Positions 45,601 through 55,747 of a stretch of 64,000 nucleotides of DNA are shown here, piece after piece; position 1 is the stretch's first letter; each line of letters opens with the position of its first letter. Both the position numbers and the translations under genes were made by a program. The notes beneath the pieces are model-generated. The model searched no databases. It was given only the letters and a program-made list of their open reading frames with translations, and was not told where the DNA came from. Source of the stretch: Siderastrea siderea (taxonomy: Eukaryota > Cnidaria > Anthozoa > Scleractinia > Rhizangiidae); assembly GCA_964030785.1 (NCBI GenBank), contig OZ034968.1, positions 29,930,186 to 29,994,185 on the forward strand, read 5' to 3'.

Positions 45601-46374
45601 TGTAGAAATCTCCAGAACTCTGTTATAAGATATGGAAAGTCCAAGGTCATACAATTTGTCAACTAAACCTCTTTTCCTGGTTTCAGCGTGTACCATGACA
45701 CCAAGATAGATGGGCAGTGGTGTCTCTCGAGCTTTAGCATGGTATGCGGCTACTGAATTTTTACGACGTCGAACAATACAGTTGTACCTAATTAGCTGCG
45801 ATGTGCTCAGAGCGGCTTGGATTTCAACAACATTGCTTGATTGATCTTCAATATTTGTACCACCCGTTATCATCTCTACTAGGGACAGCAACGATGGTGG
45901 GACAGAATTCTCTTGGCATTCTGTCTCGAATGTTCCAGAAAACTCATTGTTTTCCATAGCAAGAATATCTCGACGAACGATTTTAGCTGCTTTAGAAAGA
46001 ATCATTGCATCGCAATCATAACTTATTTCTGCTGATTTCTTCAGGAGTTGCCCGACGTCTTCGTCGAATGCCAAAATTACATCACGACCATCTTTATACT
46101 CTTTCAGACCAGGGCAGTAAGCTAGGATGCGTTCCTTTAGCCTTGTGCTGTGAATGCGTTTTGAAACATCAACATGAAGTTGTTTGAGCCTTGTTTCATA
46201 CATTTTGGTGATATTTGCTAATTTAAACACTGGACTAACATTTGAATCTCCACGACTGTCCTCTATGAATGATATGAGCTCTGCTAGCGCTATACCTTCC
46301 TGAACTGCCTCATACGTGGTATCTTCAGATCCCTGTTCAACATTGCAGCTTTTTTGTAGAGCGTTGCTAGACAT
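42625..46374 (-). CDS. Academ-like transposase with XPG/FEN-like nuclease module, copy C
   Basis: This uninterrupted frame of 1,249 codons is the longest in the window. Motifs in order are: KERILAYCPGLKEYKDG, ETPLPIYLGVMVHAETRKRG, TSALDNIDHNPSSTTATG, GTGISLFQHPT, VIACDQPLYAIAKRIQW, ILGGLHVEAATLRALGDWLG, HFALDHFHYARWLPIH and DQAHEQNNKLVKGDGGAVGL. Near the end come HEEADTRLLLHAADCARQG, IRTVDTDVVVIAV and HAFTGCDQTSAF with GRGKTTAW. The E-x-x-D, D-T-D and GCD series matches the metal-binding order of XPG/FEN-type PIN nucleases. The DQPLY aspartate and the DQAHEQ glutamate are candidates for a DDE-type transposase core, but that is inference. It is expected to act in the nucleus on the element's ends. 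The listed ATG at 46374 is not the real start: the protein continues upstream in another frame. Confidence 0.75.
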   Translation of the reverse strand: MSSNALQKSCNVEQGSEDTTYEAVQEGIALAELISFIEDSRGDSNVSPVFKLANITKMYETRLKQLHVDVSKRIHSTRLKERILAYCPGLKEYKDGRDVILAFDEDVGQLLKKSAEISYDCDAMILSKAAKIVRRDILAMENNEFSGTFETECQENSVPPSLLSLVEMITGGTNIEDQSSNVVEIQAALSTSQLIRYNCIVRRRKNSVAAYHAKARETPLPIYLGVMVHAETRKRGLVDKLYDLGLSISYNRVLEISTAMGNRVCAQFEEENAVCPINLRTGLFTTSALDNIDHNPSSTTATGSLHGTGISLFQHPTPDNPGQEREFTPTIAFESTKSITPLPQDYSSVPPVDPWAKEPSFPETSVSLDQFKEQTVDITAQYEWLNHVKDELDGNESNDEIQIMSLSWAAFYASRIPQNTIRLTDINSLLPLFQEEAHSVAMILHAMNIVNKSVQVLNPGQIPVIACDQPLYAIAKRIQWHWPETHGESKFIIILGGLHVEAATLRALGDWLGGSGWTSAIVQANIASPGTAESFLKASHISRTWHAHEVTASSLYVLMYRAYLEFSQALTEEDQQLDFWQWHHLKSSESPQFLYWALTLKFELLVLMFVQSLREGNFNLYQESLKQLVPLHFALDHFHYARWLPIHIHDMVKLSESHPNVEGKFQQGHFVVNKTQRVFSGISLDQAHEQNNKLVKGDGGAVGLTENSSQLLRWMVSGPEVARAAVTFEAQLDVIKSNQSKGPDMRHHDQVSSVQTNFKRQVQALIEVIEGMGNPFKEESNDLLVLDTKEIASEKVITTVKEIEKVGLQQFHSFVEERLIKKEKGVMDVIKRNKLALFSNPQKPPSKEKQGVVSLKQNCSLFSQLYVSCQVRQGNLDEFFTHENQAYPPSISQFGDLKLGVKSDLMKCLEKLSPGCQRHPTVDATLIDGAALVNMLKPSKESRTFTDYVNVTYLPYIEAQLLSVQRVDIIWDIYVDNSLKASTRSKRGTGIRQRVEPGVKLPKNWPQFLKVDSNKVELFHYLAEQTGLAQYEGKCVLVTKDSLVLSSSAQITDNISPCTHEEADTRLLLHAADCARQGLKKVLIRTVDTDVVVIAVSVFSRLNLDELWIAFGVGKYFKYIAVHSIVRALGPQKSSTLHVFHAFTGCDQTSAFLGRGKTTAWETWMAYEEVTIAFLSLSQSPTEQDIVSAMPRLERFVVLMYDRTSTCENVNKARKVLFTQKGRSIENIPPTSDALQLHTKRVAYQAGHC

Positions 46375-46909
46375 TTGGTATGATACGTTGCATCTAGAGC
46401 TGGCATATCGCCAGCACTGAGCTTAGCCAACAACATAGTATCATTTAGTTTCAGGGCACATTCTCTAACTTTGGAATCTACATTCAGAGTTGAAACTCTG
46501 TGAAGTTCCCCTGACTCTTTTTCACAGAAAAAACAAGACTTGACATTTGTTGCAGATGTAATACGGCGCATCTTTTTACTGTCCTCAAATTTATTGTCTG
46601 ATGCGGGATCTGCCGATCTTTTTTCAGCTCTCTCTAGTTTAAGGTTGCTAAATCTATCCCTACAGGATTTGTGCCACTTAGCCTTGTTAGTATTCAGTGC
46701 TCCTGCCAAGGTATTATCTTGAGAGGAAAGACCTGCCACATTAACCTCGATAGGCATACGACCAAGATCGTGAAATCGTTGTATGTTAGCAGCAAGGTTC
46801 TCATACCATGATTCAACTCCTGCTTGTTTGGAATCATACGGACAGCGCAGCCTCTCTGCTGTTTCTTTCTGACACAATATACATCTCTTCCAGTCAATAG
46901 GATTGTTTT
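46290..46909 (-). CDS. Academ-like protein C, N-terminal Cys/His region (exon 2)
   Basis: From the acceptor AAAG at 46910 the frame reads ENNPIDWKRCILCQKE, later KWHKSCRDRFSNLKLER, SCFFCEKESGELH, and DATYHTKCLATLYKKA. The repeated C-x2-C and H-x3-C pairs suggest DNA-binding zinc modules. The frame ends at 46290, while the main ORF starts 85 bases earlier in the -1 frame. The two meet at TACAAAAAAGCTGC (around 46350). Copy B passes the matching place (LYNKAERSK) without a shift, so C has lost or gained a base, or uses -1 slippage on the A6 run. Confidence 0.65.
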
Positions 46910-47037
46910 CTTTAAAATAATATTTTCAAATTGTCTTTAATTTTGGTGATTTATTATATTTTGAGCACTATCTAAAATCATGTAATTGTAAACATATTAT
47001 AAAGATTGCCATTGTGTACTGCACATAATAATCTTAC

Positions 47038-47056
47038 CTTTTGAATTGGTAGCCAT
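47038..47056 (-). CDS. Academ-like protein C, first exon (MATNSK)
   Basis: The ATG at 47056 encodes MATNSK plus one G, followed by the donor G|GTAAGATT. Joining to the acceptor at 46910 gives MATNSKENNPIDWKRC in frame, with a 128-bp intron. ATG context AACAACAATGG is good. This explains why no ATG precedes the zinc region in exon 2. Confidence 0.55.
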
Positions 47057-48683
47057 TGTTGTTACTTGTAATTACTTGCTAAATTTGTATATTTTTACCT
47101 TATGAAATCAATAAAATCAAATAAAGTCTCAATAAAATAGTCAAAAGAAGATATTTAACACAAAAGTAAACCACATTTTGAAGATGTTCTTGCTATTATC
47201 AAATTCGAAAAGAAGAAAATACCTGATGGATTTTTACTCAAATGAAAGAACTTTTTAATAATTACAGCTAAGATATAGAGTGTAAATTAATAAAAATACA
47301 ATATTCTCTTGCTAATATCAATAAGAGTTAATAGAAAGAATATAAACGTACCTCAAACCTTACAGAGCTTCTAGAAATGGCGACCATGGGGGCCGCCATC
47401 TTTAAGACCTTTGTAACCGAGCCTTCTCGTTCCCAGTCCTTTTTATACCGGTTGTCCCACAATTTAACTTAAATAATTTTTGGTTAAACTAAAATTGCAT
47501 AGGAACGCTGAATTTATATTGTCAACATAAAAATATTTATAAAACTCTCATTGTTATACGTTTAGAGGTATTACAAACAAGTTTACTTCCCCTCCCCTCC
47601 CCCCTGAGTATCCCAAAGTGTCCCCCCTGAAGAAATCAGCATCATTTCAAGCTTGAAATATAATAAAGCTATTAGAGACGTAATTTTGTAAGATAAGAGC
47701 TGATTTGACTAGGTATAAACAAATTTTAACGATTTTTCAGTTATTTGCCCTACCCCTCCCCTGTAGGTAGCGAATTTGCACCCCCCTGGAAGAAATCGAG
47801 GTGGGCCCATAGCTGAAATTAATCTGTTTGTGCTATACTATAAGTATGCCAAGTTTTATGCTTTTAACCAAATGTGCACAATAATGGTCTTTTTGTGCAC
47901 CATATTGCTGGACGAATAACACAAAACGATCAGTTTCTTGAATTGCAATCAGTGGTGACCAACAAATTCTTATTTTTTCATTACTAGGTAAAAGTGTCAT
48001 AACTAATCAATTTCTCTTTTGTAAAAACTGCCACCTTAAGTGTAAGAATACTAAAATTGCAATTGGTGTAAAGTTGGTGCAAATAAACAGAATTGCCATA
48101 ATGATAGCAAATGTAAGGGTAAGATATCCCATTTTGTTTATTTGCTACTCAAGTAAATGTGACAGTACTTTGATTTACGCCACTTGTTTGCGTGTTCGGA
48201 GATGAGTATGTTTGCTCCTTTAGTAAATATGGGGTAAATAAACCTAAATTTCCTGATTTGACCTTGGCGTAACGTTGGTGCAAATAGGCACAATTGCTAT
48301 AATAGTAAATGTGAGAGTAAGTAATGCAAATTTGTTTATTTGCCACTCAAGTAAAAGTGATGGTAATTTGATGCAAATAAGTTGATTTTCACCGCGTTTG
48401 CTTAGATTTACGGACTCCGTAAAAGTATTAATTTTTAAGGGTAGCAAAACTACAGCAAATAAATGTGAAATTTGAAAATTTACCTTGGTGGCAAAACTGA
48501 CACAAATCTGATGCAAACTTCGTGTTTACGTTACATTTGCGCTTATTTTCTGCAGGAGCAAGTGTGTGTCTTTGCTTCGACAATGCCGTCTGTGCAAATT
48601 TGTGACAAATTTAGAGCCCTAAATTTGCTACATATTTACTTCAGTTGCAAAGCTCGGTAAATCCGTCTTTTCGTGCAGTGTCA

Positions 48684-50034
48684 ACTGTCGCAAGGGGCCG
48701 CGGCCACTATAAACTCTCAAGGTTTGTTTATATTAAAAAAAACACTTGAGGCTGTTGTAGACTGGAAGTCTTGGTATAACATTATACTTACTGAAACAGA
48801 AAGGGTTCTTAAAAATGAAAAGGACAAAGAAGCTAAGTAGCAATGAGGCTTTAACGGTATTTTTCATTATTAGTGTTGGCAAAGGATTTGTGTTGCTGGC
48901 CTTGCATAAAAACCGTGCATCAATTCTCAGGTAAACGGCTGGGCACTAGAAAACAAGGGCTGTTTATTTGGGACCGGCTAAAGATTTGAAGAGACACATG
49001 AATAAATCTAGAGAAAAACCACAAATCATAGACACAATGCCACGAAGATTCGTGCATTTCAGCACGAAAAGAAACAGGAAAATGTACATGGCGTTCGTCA
49101 GGCATGACTTGAAGCATGTCTTGATAGTGCAATATATGAGCAACAGCCAAATAAACAAGGAAGGTCAGGTTTTAAAAGACTGACCACATCAATTATTTCC
49201 TACTTGGACCAATTTCACAGAAAGACGGATAGTTAAATTTCATGCAGTGCATTCCTAACTCCACTTCAAAGTAATGTTACTGTCTTCTATCTCAGCAGTA
49301 GCGCATCGTAATTTATCATAATTATGTTAAAATGATAACCTAATAACCACTTCATGAATTACAATGTTAGGTTTGGAGATAATCATTTTATTACTGATGC
49401 TAAACCGTGTATAGTTTCTTGTACATGTACGCATATTACCCGAGCAACTGCTTCCACGGTTTGATTTCTAATTCGTGGCTTATAGAGTGACCCAGATCAT
49501 TTAAGGGAAGGCCAGGACATGGTGACCTCAACAATCTTTTCTTATACCGAGCTATTTCCTAGTTCGACAGGAAATCTTTCCATCCATTCCTTTGCAAAAA
49601 ATTTCATAAAATTAGAGACCAGTATTGTGAAATGGACCTCATGCATTGTTCTATTCAAATTAAATCTAGTGGATATAGTGACCACGACCTTCATTTCTTG
49701 TTAGAATTTTAACCTGTGTCCTAGAACGGCAGGAGAAAAAATTCTCGGAGTCTGTGCAAGTAGCTGCCACTTGGAATGACTTCCGTACGCGTGTTAACAT
49801 ATTGTCCGCTTACTATGCATCATCTTGGTGTACTCATCGGATCTCTTCCTGAAAATATTAACTTACAGCAAATAGATGGTGGTCAGTACTCTTGTTTAGG
49901 ATAAAACGACCATTCCCAGATGAGCTTAGCCTTAATCAAATCCCGCAATCTTATGTCTATGCTCCCGCTGGTGCGTGCGGTAATGAGGCGAGCTAAGTTA
50001 GATGACACTTACTTATTATTCTAGCGGCTCTGAC
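48684..50034. other. Segmental duplicate beyond Ly6 gene 3, no gene
   Basis: 48890-49120 parallels 33236-34000, and the CAGGAAGT-type motif recurs at 49212 and 49551. No open frame of note was found. Together with the shared flanks nearer the genes, this indicates that the duplicated unit around gene 2 and gene 3 extended roughly 2 kb upstream before the transposons entered. Confidence 0.45.
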
Positions 50035-50901
50035 TGGTAGTCCGGCAGATTGGTGCAAGAATTGTGGAATTTATGGTAAAAGCACAAAATTTTGCACAAA
50101 GATAGAGAATTACCTACTGAACAATGTTAGCTACAGACCCACCTGGGAACTACCCCATCATTGTAATTATAACGGGTTTAAGGTGGCACACTACACTTTT
50201 AACATGGAAACGAGGCCGGGTGAATTGTTTCTTTATTTTCAGCAAAGTGAGACAATGTATCGAAAGAAATTAACAAGTTAAACCAAAAATGAATTACAAA
50301 ATGCATTCTGAGACATAATTGGCCTTCTTGTATGTTCACGTGACTAACCACGTGACCAAATACGCTTTTTAATACCAAGCATTGGTCTTTGTAATCTTAC
50401 CCTGACTCTCTCAATTTGCATCTTAGTTATTTGGTCAAGTTCATATATAGAAACTACGAAAATGCTATGAATCCATTTGGGATCCATCCCATTAAGATGG
50501 CTCACTGGACTTCTAACATGGAAACGAGGCTGGGTGAATTATCTATTTCCAGCAGAGTGAGACAATGTTCCGGAAGAAATTAACAAGTTTAACCAAAAAA
50601 TAATTACAAAATGCACTCTTAGACATTATTGGCCGTCTAGTGTGATCACGTGATCAACCACGTGATTAAATACGCTTTTTATGCCTAGCTTTGGACATAA
50701 TAAGCTTATCCCGGCTCTCTTAATTTTTATCTCAATTATTTGACCAAGTCCATATATAAAAACTACGAAACAGTAAAATCTTTGAAAATTAAGCCTAAAA
50801 ACGTCAAACCAACTTGCAAAAGCTAAAGACAAATTCATAGTTCATTGTTAATAATGCAAGCGATACGCATATTTGTTCATTTGCATCCGGCATTCTGTTG
50901 T

Positions 50902-53900
50902 TCATTCTCGGTCGCACAGCCCAGCGCAATCGCACGGCGCTGTGCACGGCAGTTCGGCTCTAATGCATTTGCAGCGTCCTGCTCAACCTCTTTCACTCTT
51001 GCGACGACATTCTTGGGGAATTGTCATCCACAAGGGCGCCCACATATCATTAGCGACTTTCACCCAGCCCCATTCACTTAGACACGGAAACGGAGGAGAG
51101 GGCACCAAGGCATTGCCCCAGCAGTGGCCAGCCTGGTACGTGGACCTCTTTGCATGTTGACGTAATGCATCTAAGGTGGGAGGAATGGCTTCAATATCTC
51201 TCCCTTTACGTGACAAAAGGTCCCTTCGCGCATCATTTACTTTCATGCAAGTGCTGGTACGATCATACATGATGGTGACGTATTGCTCAAGAATAGGCAT
51301 CACCTGATCCACAAGATCCACCGTTGGAGCATTGCTAAGAGCTTGGAAAGCTGCCGTCCCCTCATTGAACGCGCCCCACGCTTCCCATGCTGTCTTTTTG
51401 CCATAGTGGGCAAAAGACGACGTTTGATCACAGCCTGTGAAGACGTGAAATGCGAGGAGAGCTTGTGACTTTTCTTGGCCAATACTACGGGATATGTCGT
51501 GTACTGGCAAATATTTCAGGTGTTTTCTAACACTTGGACAAGGAAAGGTATTAGAATTTTGCAACTGCGATGACTACAACATCCGTATCGACAGTGCGTA
51601 CCATTACTTTAGTGTATCCACGTCTTGCAGCGTCAGCGGTATGTAGTAGGAGCGTCGTTTCGGCTTCTTCGTGCATGCAAGGTGATAGATCTGCGGCGTC
51701 AGTTCTGTCATTGTTAAAGACTACTGACTCATGTTTAGTAGATACTACTTCTCCATGGTCAGTTCCAATTGTAGTAAGCTGTTCAGCCAGGAAAAGGAAA
51801 AGTTCCTCTTTGTTCTCATCAACCCTCAAGAAGGCTGTCCAATTTCCTTGGATCCTGGTGCCGGTCTGACGCGTCTACGGATACCCTTTCCTCTCTTGCT
51901 TCGTGCAGAATCTTTAAGACTACCCGGGAGGTATCTGTCCCATTCCACATCCACCCTCACGACATTCCTTAACTGGTTTGTTACGTATGGAAGGAAGACG
52001 GTCTTGCTGTACTCTTGAAATGTCTTGGAGACTCCAGGCTTAAGCATGTTAACGATGGCTGCACCATCTAGTAGCAGAGCTTCAACAGATAACCTTTGTG
52101 CTTGCGCTGGTCCATTCTTCTCGAGACACGATAACAAATCCCATTTGATACCAGATCTGAGCTTCCCATACTGAGATAACGAAGGGGGGAAACTCTGGTT
52201 CTCGTGACCAAAGAATCCTTCTAAATCACCATCCCTGACCTGACATGAAACGTAAGGACGTGAAAACAGAGAGCAGTTGCTTTTTAGTGATCATATCTTG
52301 AGTTTATCGCTAGACCTCTCTTTTGTAGCGGGAGGACTGCTGGATAGTGGCAACTTGTTTTTCTGGATTTCATCAAACAGTGGTGTTGTTCTCTCCTGCA
52401 GCCTTTTGGTAACAAACTGCTGATACTGATCCTTGCCTAGTTGCTAAACAGTTCTGACCGTTTCAACAATCTTGGAATCCACAATGTCACGGGTGTCTGG
52501 CACAAGCAAATCTCCAGTTTGGTCTGCGAAGGGGTTGCCCATTTCTTCAATGGCGCTACAAACTGCGTTCACTTGATTCTGGAAAGTGTTTTGGACCCCT
52601 TTCACTTGCTCGTGGTGGCGTAAATTATCTTGCTCTTCTTGTTTCGCTATATTCCTGACCAATTCCTTTGACGATCTTGTTATTTTGCTCATGCGCTTGA
52701 TCAATGGGCAGCGAGGAAAATGCACGGTTGGTTTTCTTCACTACAAAATTACCGTTCTTGAACTCTGCAGCTATTTCTGGAATTTCTGTTTCAAGACATT
52801 CCATATCGCGAATATGAACTGGCAGCCATCTCAAGTAGTGGGTGCGGTCTAAAGCAAAAATCCACGGCACTAGCGATTTGCAGGCATCCTTGTAAAGTCG
52901 AAAGTTCCCTAACCTCAAAGACCGGACGAATATCAGAATGGTGAGCTGGAAGTGAAGTGTAAGCGACCCGTAATGAAATTGTGGACTTTCTAGCTCTGCT
53001 TGCTTGCGCCAGTCGCTGAATGACTTGGGCTCTTCTCCTTCATCAACACCCTCCCGATAGGTCTTGTATGCCTTATCCATAAGGATATACAGAGCAGCAG
53101 CAGTAACTTGATGTGCGTGGCGGGTGCGTGAAACGTGCGAAGCTTTGAGAAAAGAATCAGCGGTACCTGAAGTTGTCACGCCAGCCTGTACTAAAACGCT
53201 GGTCCAACCACTATCCTCTATCCAGCTTCCTAGTGCTTTGAGAGCTGGAAGCTCAGTATGAAATCCACTGAACATTACCACCGGCTTTTTCTCACCGTAC
53301 ACTGTCAGAAAGTTCCATTGAATCTTCTTGGAAATGGCATAAAGTGGCTGGTCGCAGGCGACAACTGGAACCTGCCCTTGATTTAGAAAGTTCACTGCTT
53401 TTGTGATGACGCCGATAGCATGGCAAATCATAGCCGCTGAAGCTGCTTCTTCTTGAAATAAAGGTAGCAACGAGCTTCTACTCAACTGGTTTTCTCCATT
53501 AGGAAGTAGCTTGTTTGCGAGGAACGCTGCCGATGAGATTTGCAAGACATTTTGTGATATTTCTCTGTTCAGCTCATCTCTTACATGCTCTAGCCATTTA
53601 TACTCTAAACTGAATGCTTCTTTTATTCCAGGGCAGATTCGTACAAACGGACCTTGAAGAGGAGGAACATCTGGTTCGTTCTTGGGAAGGATAACTGGTC
53701 TTACGGTTGTGTAAGAATCAGGACGTCGAGCAAGACGCTTTGTCTTCGAAGGCTGATTGTCAATGCTCACCACCTCTCACTCTTCTCCTGGGGCATCGGA
53801 AGTGGGATGTTGAAATAACGATATGCCAGTTCCATGGAAAGCACCTCGGGTTGTGGTCAATATTGTCCACAGCAGCAGTTGTGAAAACTCCTTTAAGAAG

Positions 53901-55301
53901 CTTAGGTGGACAAACGACTCCTTCTGATTCAAAGCGCCCGCAAACACTGTTTCCCATATCAGTCGATAATTCCAACACTCTATCATACGAGAGCGACAAT
54001 CCCAGACAATCCCAGATTGTAAAAGCTTATCACCAAGAGTCACGAGGTCTAGATAAGTGGGCAGTGGCGGTTCGCGATCTCTGGAATAGTAATATGAAGC
54101 ACCTGTTGTACCGCTGTCACGGCGCCTTTTGGTTGCATTGAAAAGCATCAGTTGAGAAATACTTAGACTTGTCTGCGCTTCCGTCATATCGCTTGACTGG
54201 GTCTTGATATCTGGTCCCCCCAAAATCATTCCAGTTAATGTTTTCAGAGACTCTGGGACAGATTCCTGCTGACAACTGTTATTAAATGTGCCGTTGAACT
54301 TAGATTTCGTGTCCAACATATCCCTACGAATTATCCTCGTTGCCTTAAGAAGGGTCATCGCCTCATTGTCAAAATCGCGTTCGCAAGCCTGTTGAAGCGC
54401 AGTAGCAACTTCGTCATTGAATGCTAAAAAAAATGTCTCGCCCTTTCTTATGAGCTTGAGGACCTGGAACATTTGCTAAGAGCCTTTCTTTAAGATCAGT
54501 AGAGTGAACTCGGCCAGACACCTCCACTCCAGGTTGTGCCAGACGGTTAGAATACATATCCGTAAGTTCTGCTAGCCTAAACACTGTCGGAGCGCTACCC
54601 TTTGTCTCGGCGCGCGTTTCATCTATATATGCAACTAGTTGTGCTAAGGCGATACCTTGGATTTTCTTTTCATTTCCATTAATTGTACTCTGTTTCGACC
54701 TCTCCGCTTTGTTATAAAGTGCTACCAGGCAATTCGCATGATAAAACTGCCTCTTGAGAAATCATATCGCCTGCACTCAATTCCGCAATTAACACCTTGT
54801 CTTGCAACTGATGCGCGCACTCGTGAACCCTTGTATCTATATTAAAAATCGAGGCTTCATGAAGCGTTTCCGAGGAACTTTCACAGAAAAAGCAGCTTTT
54901 TTCGGCTTTGGAAGTGGGTGCGCCAGAACACGCCCTTGTGAATTTAGAACGTTGAGGGGATTCAGGCTCTTCTTGTCTTTTCCGTTTGTCTCCACTTTTC
55001 AGCTTCATGTTACTGCAGGATTTTTGCAGGATTTCTGCAATTTTGCTTTGCTTGCTTTGCTTCTGCATAAGCGTTTCTGCAATCCCTCCACCCTCATCTA
55101 GCTTCTCAACATTTATGGGTATGAGCAAGCTTCGAATTTCACTAAATTGAAGAATGTTACTAGCCAAGGTGTGGTAGCCTGTTCCACACTCTATATCCGA
55201 TCTTCGGGAGATTCCTGGGCATTGGAGCGGTTCTGATGTTGTTTCCTGACACAAATTACATTTGTCCAGTCCACGCTACTACCATCATCTTGTTCAGTCA
55301 T
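50902..55301 (-). pseudogene. Academ-like transposase gene, copy B (degraded)
   Basis: The ATG at 55301 opens with MTEQDDGSSVDW and then needs a one-base correction to reach KCNLCQETTSEPLQC. Open pieces follow at 54712-55254, 53777-54472 (matching the C segment up to TKRRRDSGTTG), 52625-53773 (ACDQPLY, SGFHTELPALKALG, LRWLPVHIRDMECLE), 52444-52725, 51826-52137, 51551-51829 (HEEAETTLLLHTADAARRG, TVDTDVVVIAV) and 50983-51564 (HVFTGCDQTSSF). A deletion between IVKG and LVRNIAKQ has the short homology AGG at its borders. The EEAD aspartate is changed to E, and the cysteine cluster is shortened and ends in TGA. It is non-functional. Confidence 0.75.
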
Positions 55302-55659
55302 CGCAGTTATGTGCGATACATTGAAAACAAGGATTATCAGAAGGAACTTCAGATACATCACATAACGGGAAGCTGTATGGTCAAACGAAATACGGATAGG
55401 TGAGGGTCATGTCAAACGGTTGGCCTTTTAATAGCGGTGGAATAGACTGCGCTGATTAAATAATTTCAAAACAACTACCCTCAAAAATCTATTTCATGGG
55501 TTTTAAGTGATAATTTATCATGAAAACTGTTTTGAATATAAGAGAAGTGTAGAGCTGATTTAAGCTTATGGCGATCAGAAAAGCGAAGGACAAAATTGGC
55601 TAGTGAAAAAGACACATTGTTTGCTACTAGTACATTTTATCTACTAGTATTAATGTTTT

Positions 55660-55747
55660 ATTTACACACGACCCCACAAGCTATGTAGCTTTTTTTACCC
55701 CATCGTGTCTAAATAAAGGTTTTGTTGTTGTTGTTGTTGTTGTTGTT
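55660..55747 (+). repeat. Possible LINE/SINE 3' end with (GTT)n tail
   Basis: ACACGACCCCACAAG and CCCCATCGTGTC can pair around a short loop; AATAAAGG and then a (TTG)n run to 55747 follow. A terminal hairpin followed by a microsatellite tail is typical of CR1/L2-type LINE 3' ends. It lies in the leader of element B and is absent from A. The reverse transcriptase part is not present. Confidence 0.35.

Larger units (their letters stand above)
41863..47915 (-). mobile_element. Academ-like DNA transposon copy C (near-intact, young)
   Basis: The element begins TAGTCCAGCAATATGGTG and ends in its reverse complement with one change (GGACGA), flanked by ATA (41860-41862) and ATA (47916-47918). Long inverted repeats, 41863-42253 and 47516-47915, are almost identical over some 330 bp; I see only a base or two of difference beyond an indel next to the tips. 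They include G-rich tracts on the + strand of the left arm. Between them lies one minus-strand gene with a tiny first exon. Near-identity of the repeats implies recent movement. It is inserted in the right part of the CACTA-like element. Confidence 0.8.
40316..48680. mobile_element. CACTA/EnSpm-like element, non-autonomous, host of element C
   Basis: The left end CACTGCACGAAAAAACGGATTTAC and the right end GTAAATCCGTCTTTTCGTGCAGTG are inverted copies, flanked by TCA (40313-40315) and TCA (48681-48683). CACTG...CAGTG termini with 3-bp duplications are characteristic of the CACTA/EnSpm superfamily. The arms are filled with related GCAAATATG / TTTGCACC sequence, arranged as a tandem array on the left. 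No CACTA transposase is visible; the only coding sequence belongs to the inserted element C. Without C it would be about 2.3 kb. Confidence 0.7.
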
